Shown: positions 1 through 12,100 of the stretch, one piece after another
Position numbering within the stretch: the first letter of the stretch is position 1
How the letters are laid out: each line of letters opens with the position of its first letter
From: Nannochloropsis oceanica
Lineage: Eukaryota > Sar > Eustigmatophyceae > Eustigmatales > Monodopsidaceae
Direction of reading: 5' to 3'
DNA: 64,000 nucleotides
Assembly (NCBI GenBank): GCA_004519485.1
Contig: CP038124.1
Coordinates: forward strand, 186,001-250,000
Made by a program: the position numbers and the translations under genes
The notes under the pieces: generated by a model
Seen by the model: only the letters and a program-made list of their open reading frames with translations
Database searches by the model: none
Told to the model about the DNA's origin: nothing

Positions 1-1308
1 CACCTTCGCCTCCAGCGCCTGCCCCAAGCGCACCATCTCCTTCTCCAGTTTTTCCAGCTCGACTGTGGCTGCCGCCGTCTTTTCCCGTACTGCTGCAGTC
101 TCCGCCAGCTCGGCCTGTATTCCTTCTTCCTCCTGCTCCTTCCTTCTCAAACCCTCGTCTCTCCTCGCCTTCAGCCGCTCCAACTCCCGTTCAAGCGCCC
201 TGACCATCCCCAGCACCTCCCTCCCTTCCCTTTCTCTGTCCCTCAAAACCTCCTTTGCCTCCTCCATCGCCTCCTCCACCTCCTCCCCAAGCCGCTGGTG
301 CCGGGCCACGCCCACCTCCACCTGGCCCCTCCTCTGCGCAAGTTCCCATAATGCCCTCTCCCTCGCCTGCTGCATGGCCATCAGCTCGCCGTTCTCTCGC
401 ATGACCATAACGACGTTCTGTTGTACCGCCTCCACCTGTGCCTGCCTCGCCAAAAGCTCCTCCTGGGCCTGGGCCAGCCGTGCGTTGACCGCTGCGAAGT
501 TATGCTTGAACGAGTGGAGGAGGGTTAAGGGACTCTCCCCTCCTCCTCCTCCTTCTCTCCCTCCTCCTCCTCCTCCTCCTCCTCCTCCTCCCCCTCCTCT
601 CAAAGGCGATGCCATCTTAACTATGATAGAAGCAGCCATGGTGTCCTCCGCCCGGCGGGTATGTTGATTGGTGCGAGGATGTTGCCGCTGTCGCTGCTGG
701 TCGTTGTGCTGCTGCTGGTAGTGGTGAGGGTGATGAGGAGGGAGGACAAGCAGCGTGTCAGGCTCTAGGTCCAAATCACTAGGGGAGGGCGACAGCGAGG
801 AGGAGGAGGATGTTGTGGGCGAGCTTTGGGAGAGCGAGCCAGAGGAGGAGGAGGAGAGAGGAGAGGAAGGGGTGGCGGCCTTGACAGGCATACGGAAACC
901 GGCCCCACCAGCAGCACTAGCGCCAGCGGCACCGCCAAGGGGAAGAGGGGGACCGTGATAACTTCCACTGCCCCCATGATCCCCTTCTCCGTCTTTTCCC
1001 CCTCCTCGTCGTTCCCCCTTTTCGATCTCCTCCTCGTCGTCGTCTAGCTCCCCATCAGGTTCGCTTCCCATGAAGAGGAGGGCCCGCTTATTCTCTGTCC
1101 GCCCTCCTCCTCCTCGCCCTCCTTCTGTTTGTCCTCTTGTCATATCACCTTCACGACCACGCGTTGGGCTAACGAGGCGTACGGAGTAGGTGTCTGCACC
1201 CGGCGCTGCCTGCATGGTAGTCGTCGTTGTGCAGCTGCTTCCAAGCGTGCGTCCTCGACCAGCCTTTTGAAAAACAAAGCCGCCCCCACCACCGCGTCGT
1301 GTTGCCAT
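1..1308 (-). CDS. Coiled-coil protein, N-terminal part (runs off window)
   Basis: An open frame on the minus strand starts at ATG 1306-1308 and stays open to position 1, so the C-terminus lies outside the window. The visible ~436 residues begin MATRRGGGGG. They continue through a low-complexity Gly/Ser/Glu region (about residues 80-185), a His/Gln-rich stretch and a poly-Gly run. From about residue 250 there is a long Glu/Lys/Arg/Leu/Gln-rich segment with heptad-like spacing (for example ELEKLEKEMVRLGQALEAKV at the window edge), which reads as coiled coil. No catalytic motif is visible. Two in-frame downstream ATGs at 1215 and 1143 are alternative starts. I do not recognise the family; a cytoskeletal, centrosomal or trafficking scaffold is possible but unproven. 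The plus-strand frames here are antisense low complexity. Confidence 0.55.
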   Translation of the reverse strand, partial: MATRRGGGGGFVFQKAGRGRTLGSSCTTTTTMQAAPGADTYSVRLVSPTRGREGDMTRGQTEGGRGGGGRTENKRALLFMGSEPDGELDDDEEEIEKGERRGGGKDGEGDHGGSGSYHGPPLPLGGAAGASAAGGAGFRMPVKAATPSSPLSSSSSGSLSQSSPTTSSSSSLSPSPSDLDLEPDTLLVLPPHHPHHYQQQHNDQQRQRQHPRTNQHTRRAEDTMAASIIVKMASPLRGGGGGGGGGGGGGREGGGGGESPLTLLHSFKHNFAAVNARLAQAQEELLARQAQVEAVQQNVVMVMRENGELMAMQQARERALWELAQRRGQVEVGVARHQRLGEEVEEAMEEAKEVLRDREREGREVLGMVRALERELERLKARRDEGLRRKEQEEEGIQAELAETAAVREKTAAATVELEKLEKEMVRLGQALEAKV

Positions 1309-2478
1309 GTGCTTATTGAAAATGCTGTCTTTTTGTTGGCTCGCTCGGGTCTGTGCCGTGTGTGTGTGACCGAGTGGGGGGTTGAGGCGGCGTGTCGTGA
1401 TCAGGGAAATATTTTTTCGGGGGGTAAGCGGTCGTGCCGCAACAAGAAGTAATAAAGTGGGAGAGGGCAGTGGTATATTCGCCTCTTTGCGCTTGTATGA
1501 TAAGAAAAATTATAAGAAGGAAGGGAGGAGGAGGAGGAGAAGGAGAAGGAGGTGAAGACGAAGGAGAAGGAGAAGAAGGAGGGGTAGGAGGAGGAGGAGG
1601 AGGAGATGAAGAAGATGAAGGAGGGCGGGAACAATAACCCCCTACCCCCCAAAATTCCTTGCATAAAGCTCAGCAAAGTCAATATACACCCTATTACGAC
1701 AGAGGCGGATGGACACGTACAATTATCTCATTAAATTTAAGCATCCATTTCCTAGTGTTTCCAATAATCGTTATTCCTCCCATCGCTCGCTATCCCCCAG
1801 CTCTTTTCCTCTCTTCCCCTTAGGAGAAGTGGAACTGGCTGCCATGGGTTGGTTTCCCAGAAATTGAGGACATGCTCATAATTCCGACGTTCATTTTTTG
1901 TCAACTTCTAAGTACCTTTGTCTAGTATGGATAATCTTCCGGATCTGCGACTCTGTACACGGTGGGACCATACCCTCCATTTTTACCTCCTCTTCCTTGT
2001 CTTTGCATATATTCAAGTGTCTTATACTGCTCGGTCACGGATCGATCGTAATCTTTACCGTGTGAAATATTAACAAGGAGAACGTGCGCAAAGACCCCTC
2101 AAACCATATAAAATTCCTCCTGATGCCTAACACACAATGAGCAGAGAAAGGAGCAGAAATAAGAGAGCGACCGGAAAAAAGGGAAGCACACACTCCAGTC
2201 AACGCTATTGGCTCTCTCATTACGGACGCCTCAACAAGTTTTCAGTTTCACCGGCGACCATACACACTCAAGTAAATCAATGGAGAACAGAACATGAAAC
2301 ACGTAAAGACTTGCAATCGTCGTTGTTACCTAAAATTAATTCTGTGGGTCCTCTTCCCATCCCCTCCAAATACATACATGCTTTTTTCTATTTCCTTTCT
2401 CTCCTCTCATACATTGCACTCTTCACCGCGGCCATTTCTCCCTCGTTGCCGACAGCGCCTCCATCTCTCCTGCTGAGT
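1309..2478. other. Intergenic region between two minus-strand genes
   Basis: This holds the presumed promoter of the coiled-coil gene (next to 1308) and the 3' untranslated region of the 5-phosphatase gene (next to 2479). It contains a purine-rich GGA/GAA tract at about 1520-1630 and an AT-richer stretch at about 1680-2330. I see no splice-supported gene. The open frame crossing 2137-2946 is mostly antisense to the neighbouring gene. Confidence 0.5.
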
Positions 2479-4326
2479 TTACAAGGGACTCGTCGTAACC
2501 CGCATGTCGAAGCACAGCCACCCCTGGAACTGACCACCTTTGGTAAGTGGAAGTCGCATCGCTCTGCTCTGCTCCTTTCTCCCTCCTCCTCCCAGGCCTC
2601 TGCCCTCCTCCGCTTGGTCATCAAAGAAAGCGACAGAGACCGGCACCACACACTCACCCAGATCCCATCCCTTGGCGTCCGACAGTCTGATCAGCATGTG
2701 CTGCGAGAACTTCGGAGACGCCACCGTCTCAAACCGCACCGGGAAGCCTTTCCCTCCCCATCGGACGTCTCGTCGAGCGCTCGCCGTAAGATTCCGGCTT
2801 CGGCCCCAGCTGCCAGAACGACCATGGCCACTACTGCTGTTCATGTCCCCGCCACCGTCGCCGCGGCCATTGGCCCCGCTGCGTCCACGCTGTCGAAGGG
2901 TGGAGAAGGGGGAGGTGGAGGGGAGAGCGCCGCGAGATGGAGCTAGCAAGGGGACAGAGGGTAGGGCTTCTCCCAAGGCCGAGGCCAGGCGTTCCTCTGC
3001 CACGGGGTCCTCGGGCACGAGTGGAAAGAGAAACACGACAGTGTGTGGCGACGGCGACACCGACGACGTCACTCCTCCCCCGCCTCCATTCTTGGTGATC
3101 TTTGCTCCCTTGCTCCCTTCCTCCTCCTCTCCTGCCCGAGGCGGCACAAAGAACTCGACGTGAGGCCGACGAAATGTGAAGGTGAACACCGCCAAGTCCT
3201 GCCCCTCGTCCTTCTCCTCCCCCTCGTCCTCGGCTACACTCTCGCCTCTCTCCTTGCCGTTCAGTGACGTAGACCGGAAGCCCTTCACGCTCCCATCCAC
3301 TGTCAAGGAGAACGTGGCGACCACGGGCCGATGGTCCGAGAGCTCGATCTCATCATTCATGTCGTAGTGCAGCAGCCGCAGCAACTGGCCCTGCCCCGGC
3401 ATGGAATGAGAAAGGATGCGGTCCGTGTAGCTTGGGGTTCGGATAACGCGTGCATCTTTCTCCAGCTCGTCCGCGTTCTCGTCCTCGTCCTCGTCCTCCT
3501 CGTCCGGGCGAAGGTCTGCTTCGTCCTCTTCTGCATCATCGCCAGGCCGTAAGTCTTTTTCGACAGTGGAGCCGGAAGGCAAGAGAAGCGGAGGAGCAGC
3601 AGCAGTGGTAGCGGCAGGAGTGTTGCTGGAGCGCACCCGAGAAAAAGACGACTGAGAGAAGAGAGGGAGGGAAGATGGAGTCGGCGCGACCACCGCCGCT
3701 GGAGCCTTGGCGGTCGTCCGCGTCGTGTAGGCCCTCGCCACCAACCGCTCCACCGAGGTAAAGTCCCCCGCCAGCCCTCCCTTCTTCCCTCCCTCCTTGC
3801 CTCCCTTCTGCCGGTGCCACCTGTAGGAGGGAGGAAAGGCGATCGTCCCTTCCCTCCATCCCCAGAAGACCAGGCGCTGCTGCCGTGACAAGTGCAGCTC
3901 GTCCAAGGTACGCACCCAGGCCCAGGGCGAGGAGGAGGATGAGAGGGAGGAAGCGAGGGAGAATGAGGTAGCGAGCGCGGGAACGGACGTCGTAGCAGAA
4001 GGGTTGGAGGGATGTACAAGAGGAGGGAAGTCGGCAGAGGCAGGCAATGAGGTGGAGCTGGAAGCGGAGGATATGGAAGGGGAGCGAGAAGAGATTTGAG
4101 ATGTCGGAGGCACTGGTACTTGCAGCTCAGCGTCGCCGCCCACGTCTCCAGATTGAGAAGCGTAGCGATTGACAGCATGGTCCCGCTGCTGTCGTCCCTT
4201 TCCAGCCCCCCCTTCCTCCTCGTCCAGCTTCCTGCTCCCAGCTCCTTCTCCTGCTCCTTGCGTTTCTCCTCGAACCAGACAGCTGTCAGAAGCACTGATG
4301 CTGCTGTAACCGTTATCATTAATGCC

Positions 4327-4371
<45 letters not shown>

Positions 4372-7300
4372 CCTCCGCATCGTTCTCCCGATGCTGCCAC
4401 CGCTGCTGCTGTCAAGAGCCCTCGACGACCTGAAGAGCCGTCGAAGAGTTGCGCCCAGGCCTCCCTCCTTCCCTTCCTCTTTTATTCCCTCATTCCGGGT
4501 TTCTATCAACGACATGGATACTTCATTCAAAGGAATACTCAACGAGGAGTAGGGAGGATAGAGCGGCATAGCCGCCCCTCCTTCCCCTTCTTCCTCCCAT
4601 CCCTCCACACCTCCATCCTTGCCTCCCTGCAGCAGGCGTGCATATTGAACCTCTCGCCAATTCAGAGGCTTTCGACTGCGATTTCCCCCACTGCTGCCAT
4701 CCCACTTTCCTACCCCTTGCATTGATGAAGGAGGCATAGAGGACGGGAGGAGGAGGCGGGCTTGGCTGAGGCGAGCGGAAAGAGCGACGCGCGTTAGGAC
4801 GTCGCGAGGGGAGGTCAGGCAGCGGTAGTTGGCGTCCCCACAAAAGAAAGTCTGGTGGTGCAGGTGGTGGACATCCACAGCCACCCCATCCCCTCCCCAG
4901 ACTAGGCCCAGCCGTCGAAGCATCATCCGCGCATCCCGGTTCCTCCTCATCAGCATGTTCTTGCCATGCTTGTCCGAGGCAAAATGAGCCGTCACAAAGG
5001 CCACGGTCGTGTCGAAGTACCGGGCGCTCAAGCCGACGACACCTTTGTTTGGTATGCGGAGCCACCCGCCCATGACCTCTTTGCCTGTCGCCAGCCGCGT
5101 GCGTGTGGAGTGATGGAGAGAGAAAGCACCGGCTGATTGGTGTATCAGGGAGAGAGGTATAGAGAGAGGGAAGGAGGGAGGGTCAAAAATGAGATTGGTC
5201 GGTCGGTCTGTGCATTCAAGATTTCATCAATTAAAAAAAACGACCCCTTTCTTCACCCTTTGCCCCGGGCATTACCTGTCACATCCGCCGCCTTGACGAA
5301 AATGATGAGGCCGACGTAGCCATGGAGCACGACGGCGTCGCCGATCTTGTCGTGGAAAAGGGCGTAAGCGGAGGGCCCACCGAGGTAGCGGTGGAGGACG
5401 AGGCGGAGGGTGGGGAAGCAGGTGCATTCCTGGACGCCGATCGCATAGAGGTCAAGGCCGGGGGGCAGGAAGCGGGGGAGGGAGGCTTGGAGGGAGAGGA
5501 AGGTGGCAGGATCGTCAAGATTCACGCCGCCCATGTTGTAGGTGGTGACGAGCAGGCGAAGATTCTTCGTTGTGGACGAAGATGAGGGAGGGCGGGGGGC
5601 GTTGCCGTTGTTGCTTACGCTGGAGACACTGGGGTTGGGAATCTGCCGTTGCTGTTGTTGTTGTTGCTGCTGCTGCTGCTGCTGCTTGTGCCTGGCAGAG
5701 ACAGCTTCTTCGGCAGCGGCGACGATGGCAAGGGCCTCGTCTTCGGGGGAGGAGGAGGTGGGGAGTGGGTGCGATGACGGCGAGAAAGTGACGCCCTTAT
5801 CCCGTGGTTGCGTGGGGAGGAAGTTGAGGGTTGGATGGGAGTTCATCCGGACTATCATGGGCCGGGCCAGTACCCCTGCTCCCCATCCACCTACTCCCCG
5901 CTTTCCGTCCTTCCCTCCTTGTCGAACACCAACCCCGCGTTCCAAGTCGTCCTCCTTAACCCCAAACGCCTCCTCTTCCTCGTCCTCCTCTTCCCCCTCC
6001 TCGTCCTCCTCTTCTTCTTTGCCATTCCTTCGGTTTACAAGCCACCCCAACCAGGGACAAATCCACGATGAGGAGGAAGAAGAGGAGGAGGAAAGACAGC
6101 AGCCATTGGGCAGGTCCAGACCGAGGATCAAAGCGTCGACAAGGCCGAGGGAGCAGAGGATGGTGGAGCGAATGAGGAGGGGGGCCGCCCGCGGGGGAAG
6201 ATCAAGAAGGTGCCGGATCCAGACGATCAGATCCATGGCAATAACCATCAGCCACACTGAGGGAGGAAGAAAGGGAAGGAAGGAAAAGGGTGAGGTTCAG
6301 TGGGATGAACGGAGAGAAAGGAGGAAGCGCACGAGGGCGAGAGGGAATGAAAAGGGGGCCAGGGTGCGTGGGGCTAGAGAAGGGGAAAGCTTATTACGAA
6401 GCCAAAAAAAAGAGACACACTGTAGTAAGGGCCATACCTCCCACAATGACATAAAGGATGAAGGTCAGGCGCTTGAGAAGCTGCCGGTTGAGGGCAGGCT
6501 GAAATGACTGCCCCCTATTGCTGCCGACGCTGGAGGTGGAGAAGCGGCGGGAGGGTCCGCGGATGTGAGGGCGGTTGGGGGTGGAGGAGGAGGAGGAGAA
6601 GGAAGAGGAAGCGGAGATTGAGACGGAGAAAGAGGAAGGTGCAGAGCGAGTGGCGGAGGAGTTCGCCGTGGCGAGCGGTTGGACTGCTAGGGAGCTTTCC
6701 TGCCTGACGCTGTGGCCTGCCTCTCCCTCTTCTTGTCCTCCTTCCCCCACTTGGCGTAGTTCATTCTCTCTCGGAGCGAGCATAACGTCATCCTTGCCCC
6801 AACTGGCCTGTCCCGCATGGCCTTCCCCCGTTAGACATGTCTGCTTGCCACCATATATTTCTCCCCTTCCGATTATCGTCGTTGTTGGTGATGTTGCTGC
6901 TGCTGCTGCTGCTCTTGGTGTTGATGTTGTTGTTGTTGTCGTTGTTGTTGTTGCTGCTGCCGCTGTTGCCGCTGCTGCAGCGGCCGTGGGAGCCGGGCTT
7001 CGCAGGATCCTCATGACCCCCATATACCACCAGGTGATGAAAGAGAGGCAGAGGGGAATCAGCAGAAGGTCCGTGAGGACCAGCCGCCCGACTCGAAAGC
7101 CAAACAGCTCGGAACGGAGGCCGAAGGCGAGGGAAGCTCGGATAGCCAGGTAGATGACGGAGCCGAGCGTCATGAGGATCACCCGGGGCTTGCGGTACAG
7201 CTGAAGGGCGGTGACCTGGCGGAAGAAGGGAAGGAGGGAGGGAGGGATGAGGCGACAAGGTGAGAATCAAACTTTTTTCTTTTTTTAAATTCCCAAAAGA

Positions 7301-8015
7301 AACTTGAGTTGGTAGAGAGGAAGTGGATGAAGCCGACGAAGACAGGACAGAGACAGAAGAGCTGCAGCCAAGTACCTTCCGGACCATGTAAGCATGCATG
7401 CAGTAAGCGATAGACCCGTGCAGAAACAGAGTCTGAGCAGCAAAGAATTCGCGCGCCGCTCCCAGCGCGTAATTGTTCTGCGTGAGCATGTCTTGAGCAG
7501 GGAGCCCGCCGATCGATTGTCCCACGGGGGTGTAGCAGTCCAGCACGTATACGTCTAAGTTTCATAAAGGTGGGTGGAGTGAGAGACAACAGGAAAATGA
7601 TAATAAGGGTGTTTTGGTATATTCTCGGCCTCGCCCTTCTTTCTGCTGTCCACTTGACCTCCTTCTTTCCTGTTTCCATCTACTTACAATCGCAAATGCC
7701 GTAGCAGATTTCGTATATGCACAGGAGGACCATCAAATGGCCGAAGAGGTCAGCCGCCGTAAAGTACCCCGTCTCTCTTTCCCTTCCTTCCTCCTCCCCT
7801 GTCTTCCGCCTCCATCGTCGCCAGAGAAAAATGGTCCCGTGCGTGGCGTAGCGAGCGCGGAGCAGGCGAGCGAGGAGAAAGAGGAGGGCGAGCATGGAGA
7901 GTGTGATGATGCAGAGCAGAAATATTTTAAAATTAAGATCCCTTGGAGCCACACAATTGGGGCGGAGCAGGTGGAAAGGGCGATACACCGGGCCTCGGGG
8001 ATAATCTTTGGGCAT
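2479..8015 (-). CDS. Receptor-like multi-span membrane protein fused to inositol polyphosphate 5-phosphatase (GPCR-INPP type)
   Basis: Five exons: 8015-7688, 7554-7376, 7215-6438, 6256-5276 and 5084-2479. All introns are GT-AG, phases agree, and they give 1,623 aa. An in-frame stop just upstream of ATG 8015 fixes the start. Residues ~30-480 hold seven or eight hydrophobic spans, for example FKIFLLCIITLSMLALLFLL, VILMTLGSVIYLAI and LTDLLLIPLCLSFITWWYM. A Ser/Thr/Ala/Asn-rich loop lies before the sixth. From ~657 an IPPc domain follows: TYNMGG, YAIGVQE, VTAHFAS, FFCGDANYR (~839), EGTIAFPPSYRW (~1172), RTPSYTDRIL (~1307) and SDHRPVVATF (~1339). These are the Mg-binding and catalytic motifs of phosphoinositide/inositol-phosphate 5-phosphatases. 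About 280 low-complexity residues interrupt the domain. The last ~270 residues may form a C2- or Ig-like module. Known biology: oomycetes encode GPCR-bigram proteins joining receptors to phosphoinositide enzymes. Coupling of ligand sensing to phosphoinositide removal is inference. Confidence 0.85.
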
Positions 8016-9131
8016 GATTGGCAGTGGTGGTGGTGGTGGTTACCTGCGCGGAGGAAGCGATGACTGGGGAAAGCCAATCGTATGATCAAAGTCTGAAGCG
8101 TAGTACTCGAATAAGCTGCAATTGGCTGCCTCCGCTTAGTGTCGATCAGAAGTAATGTGCACTAGGATCCCTTGTCAGCAGTAACGCCGCTGGTAGATGT
8201 CAGAGTGAGACACCAGTTATCGTGTGTTCCCTTAAAGGCTGCTATTGCATAAGCTGTAGTCTAGCCACGGATGAGGCGGTGGTCGCTGGCGGCTGCTTGT
8301 TAGAACACACGCGGAGGACGGACCAAGGTCAAAGCGGGGGGAGGTATGTCTTCCCGACTCATGAACTACTACTCTCCACTTTGTAGCATTAGAAAGTCCA
8401 CGGCTGCGGCAAGGAGGCTCTACAGGAACAGGAGATGCATGGGGTTGTGCCCTGTGTACATGGGTACATAAATGTGAGCATGAGTGTCTAATAGAGATGC
8501 TTGAATTGCTGCGACAACATCAGTTTTGTTGTCATGCATTCAGCTCCGCTTCGCGGCCGAGCGTCGCCGAACGCCTGTTCGACCCCCGCCCGAGTCACAC
8601 CGCCATGTCACCAGCCCACTGGTCACCTTCTCCTACCCCCAGCCCCACCTTCGGGATAAAAAGGCGAAATACCACACTAGAAGGTTGCCTCGCACACCGC
8701 ATCAAACAAAAAACTTGACACGAAACACGAAAAAAACGTTAGGCTGTTCTTGGAATAATACAAACTAAGAAGCAACTTGCTTGATCCCTAATGGTAGATC
8801 TATCCTTCTAAGCCCCCAAGAGCTCCACAAAACACTGTCTCAAGTCATGCACCACATTCTCTTCCACCATACAGACCGCTCAGTGCGCCGTTTTGCTTTG
8901 CCATTGGAGTGTGCGTCTTTTTTACGGCAGTTTCTTGACTGTGCTTCTTCCCAGTGGCTGGGACACCCCGCAGAGGCAAGGCTACGCTACAGCCCAGCCC
9001 GGGCCACAGGCCGCAACACCAGCAGCAAGCACCGGCGCAAGGAGCTCACCACCCACATCATCTTCGGGGAGCTGCATAAAAGCAGGCCGGAAAAAGTACC
9101 TCTATAGCCACCCAAGCAGCGTTACCACAGC
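8016..9131. promoter_or_regulatory. Divergent intergenic region (5-phosphatase fusion / PEX5)
   Basis: Both flanking genes read outward from this 1.1 kb, so it should contain both promoters. The sequence is of mixed composition with no long microsatellite. I find no tRNA-like A/B-box pair and no conserved open frame. No specific regulatory element could be assigned by eye. Confidence 0.45.
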
Positions 9132-12100
9132 ATGGACTTGATCAATAAATTAGTGGGTGGGCAAGGCTGCACGGCGGATGGCGCCGCTGCCGCTCGCAAC
9201 CCCTTGGCCCGCTTGGTGGATAGCGTCCTGGATACAGCACCGGTGTGTAGAGGCTGTCTCAATCATCCCCGCGTCGTATTTTTTCATCCAATCACCTCTC
9301 CCTACCCTTTCCTCCCCCGTCCCATCCCATTTGTCTCGCCCCCTTTCTTACTGACTCCCCACATTCATTTGACGCACCCCTACCCCCCCCCCCCCCCCCT
9401 CTCCTTTGTTCCTGCCATTACACCACCAATACAGATGCCTGACGGCGCCATCCGTGATGCGGGGGCGCATAGCGGTCCCATGGCGGCCGGTCTACAAGCC
9501 GGACTGTATGAAGGGGGGGAGGCCATGCTCCACCACTACCATCCTCACCACCACCACCACCCGCCTCACGGCCCCCCACCGCCGCCCCCTCTTATGGTGA
9601 TAGGGAGGGGAAGGGGGAGAGGAAGTGAAAGCAGGGGAGGCGATCCGTGGGCGCAGGAGTTCATGCAAATGCCACCGGATGCCAGGTAGGAGGGGGGGAG
9701 GGATGGAGGGGATCAGGGGAGCGAAGGAGAGATGGAGGAAGGCACAGTCAGAGAATTTATAGATGAAGTATGGTAGATCTGAAGACAGTGAATTTTGTAC
9801 TTTTCCTGAAGCTATTTGCATAATCTAATCTGACACACAAATGTGCCCACACTTACATGCTGGTGACGACAACAGAGCCATGCATCACCAGCAGCAGCAG
9901 CAGCGAGAGATGGAGGAGGCTTTCCTGGAAGCGGAGCGGATGCGGAAGTACAGCACCGGCCCAACTAGGGTGCGTTGTCCCTAGCAAGTAGTCATCCTCA
10001 GTTTCCAGTTATTTTCCTCGCTCGTACTGTCTCTTTCTCTACTCCAGTTATTTTCCTCGCTCGTTCTGTCTCTTTCTCTACCACTTATCCCCTCGTTTTC
10101 CCCCATCTTTCCTCCCTCCTTCCCGGCAGCTGCATCATCAAAGCCCCGCTTTCCATCACCAACACCAACGCCCCTTGCCGCAGCAGCAAGGTCATCACGA
10201 GTGGAGCGCGGAGTTCGAACAGTCTCTTCCTCCCCAACTTTGCCCCTCTCCCCCTCCTCCGCAGCACCAGCACCAACAGCATCCACACGCAGCATCCTTG
10301 GAGGCAGTGTGGGAGGAAGCAGAGGTCCATGCCCAGCAATTGCAGCGCCAGTGTCAGCAGCAGGAGCAGCGCCATCAACAACAAGGAGGGGAGCCGTGGG
10401 CTCAGGAGGTAGGCGGGGGAAGGGAGGAGGGAGGGAGGGAGGGAGGGCACACATTCATAGATCTTCATTTTTTGTTCCTTGGCACCGAGCGAGCTACTGC
10501 ACGCCCATCCATATCCACCGGGACCCGCCTCTTAATCGGCCCTTTCACCCAATATTGTTCCCTTCCTCCCTTCCTCCCTTCCTCCCTTCCTCCCTTCCTC
10601 CCTTCCTCTCTTCCTCCCTCCCTCCCTCTTACTCTCTGCCCAAGCTTGAACTGGGGGAAGCATGGTCGCACGCCGGCCAAGCCTTTCCCGCCCTCGAAGA
10701 GAGTCGTGTCGAGGCAGGCTCCTCCTCACTCCCTCCCTCCCTTGAGGCCTCCCTCCCTCCCTCCCTCCATGAAGACGACGCTCAGGCCACCCGTGCCGCC
10801 TCGGGGGCGGTCCTGGAGGCCTTGCGGGAGGGAGGGAGGGAGGGGGGGGTGGGAGCCAAAATGGCGCGGTCGGAGTTCGTGGGGTTTATCTCCCAGTTGA
10901 ACAAAGGCGAGCTGGCATTCGAGGGCAACACGGTAATATGCACATTGTGGCGGAACCCGGCCATCCCACTCGCCTCTCATTCCCTTCTCCCCTCTCTCTC
11001 CTTTTCCTCACACCAGTAGCCGCGCGCGAAATGAATGCTAGATACCGCACGGAGGGCACCAAGCGCATCTTTCTCACCCCTCCCCCCGCTCCTCCCTTTT
11101 TCTTCCCTCCCTCAGGTGGTGCCCAGAGCGGGAGATTTTGAAGGCGCCTGGGCAGAGACAGCGGAGGAACGGCGGCACCAAGTAGCGCAAGGACTAGGTC
11201 TGGAGGGGGAGTGGGAGGCCGCCGAACGGGCAGCAGTAGAGGTGAGAGACAAGAGGGAGTCAGGATTGAGAGAGGAAATGTGCTTGAGGGAGGGAGGGAG
11301 GGTGGGTGGGAAGGAAGAAACAGCAGTGCCCACTCACCGGTCATTCCCGTCGGGTACTCACTCACGTGGATTTGTCTTTTCCATCACCAGGGACCGGATA
11401 TAGGGGCTGCGGCGGGCTTGGAGGGGGCCTGGGCAGAAGCTCATCGAGTGAGAGGCGGGCAGGGGTACGTAGTGGAGTAGAAGGAAAGGGAATGACGGAG
11501 GGAGAGAGAGGGGGAAGGGGACGCGAGGCCAATCTCAATGACGAATTTGATAACAACCAATTTTAGCTCTGATTGCCTGTGATGGCTTTTTAACTGCAAT
11601 CTGACTGGGACGTTGCCTCCCTGCCTTCATTTCTTCATTGTCTGCCACCTTCTCTCAGGAGTTGCCCCACCTTTAACCCTCCCTCCCTCCCTTCCTCCCT
11701 CCCTCCCTGTTTAGTGCCGATTTGTCAGGCAGCGTCAAGGCGGGACTGGACGAGGCCTGGGCACAGGCCGAGGTCGAGGCGAAGGTAGATAGAGGGGGTT
11801 GGAGCCGGGGGGAAGGGAAAGTGAAATAGTAGCAAGAAGAGGGAAACGGATGACGTACTTAAATAAGGTATGGATACTATGAAGCAGATTGAAAATTCTC
11901 TTCCCACATTTCCCATTGCCCTCCCTCCCTTCTTCTCCAAGAATGCGGACCTCGAGAGCCTGTGGAAGGAGGGGGCGGAGGGGAAGGACCTGGATATGGA
12001 CGCGTTTTGGGACCACGTGCAGTCCGTGGCAGGGGAATACGACAACGCCATGGCCAAGGGTGAGGAGGCGGGACGAGGTTGGAGGGGGTGGGAGAGAAAT

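Noticed and set aside
2137-3163. Plus-strand open frames over the 3' part of the 5-phosphatase gene
   Set aside because: Antisense to a well-supported coding exon. They contain only Pro/Ser/Arg-rich low complexity and have no domain or splice support.
8500-8620. GTTCGAC near 8570 considered as a tRNA B-box
   Set aside because: No matching A-box, acceptor stem or cloverleaf could be built around it.
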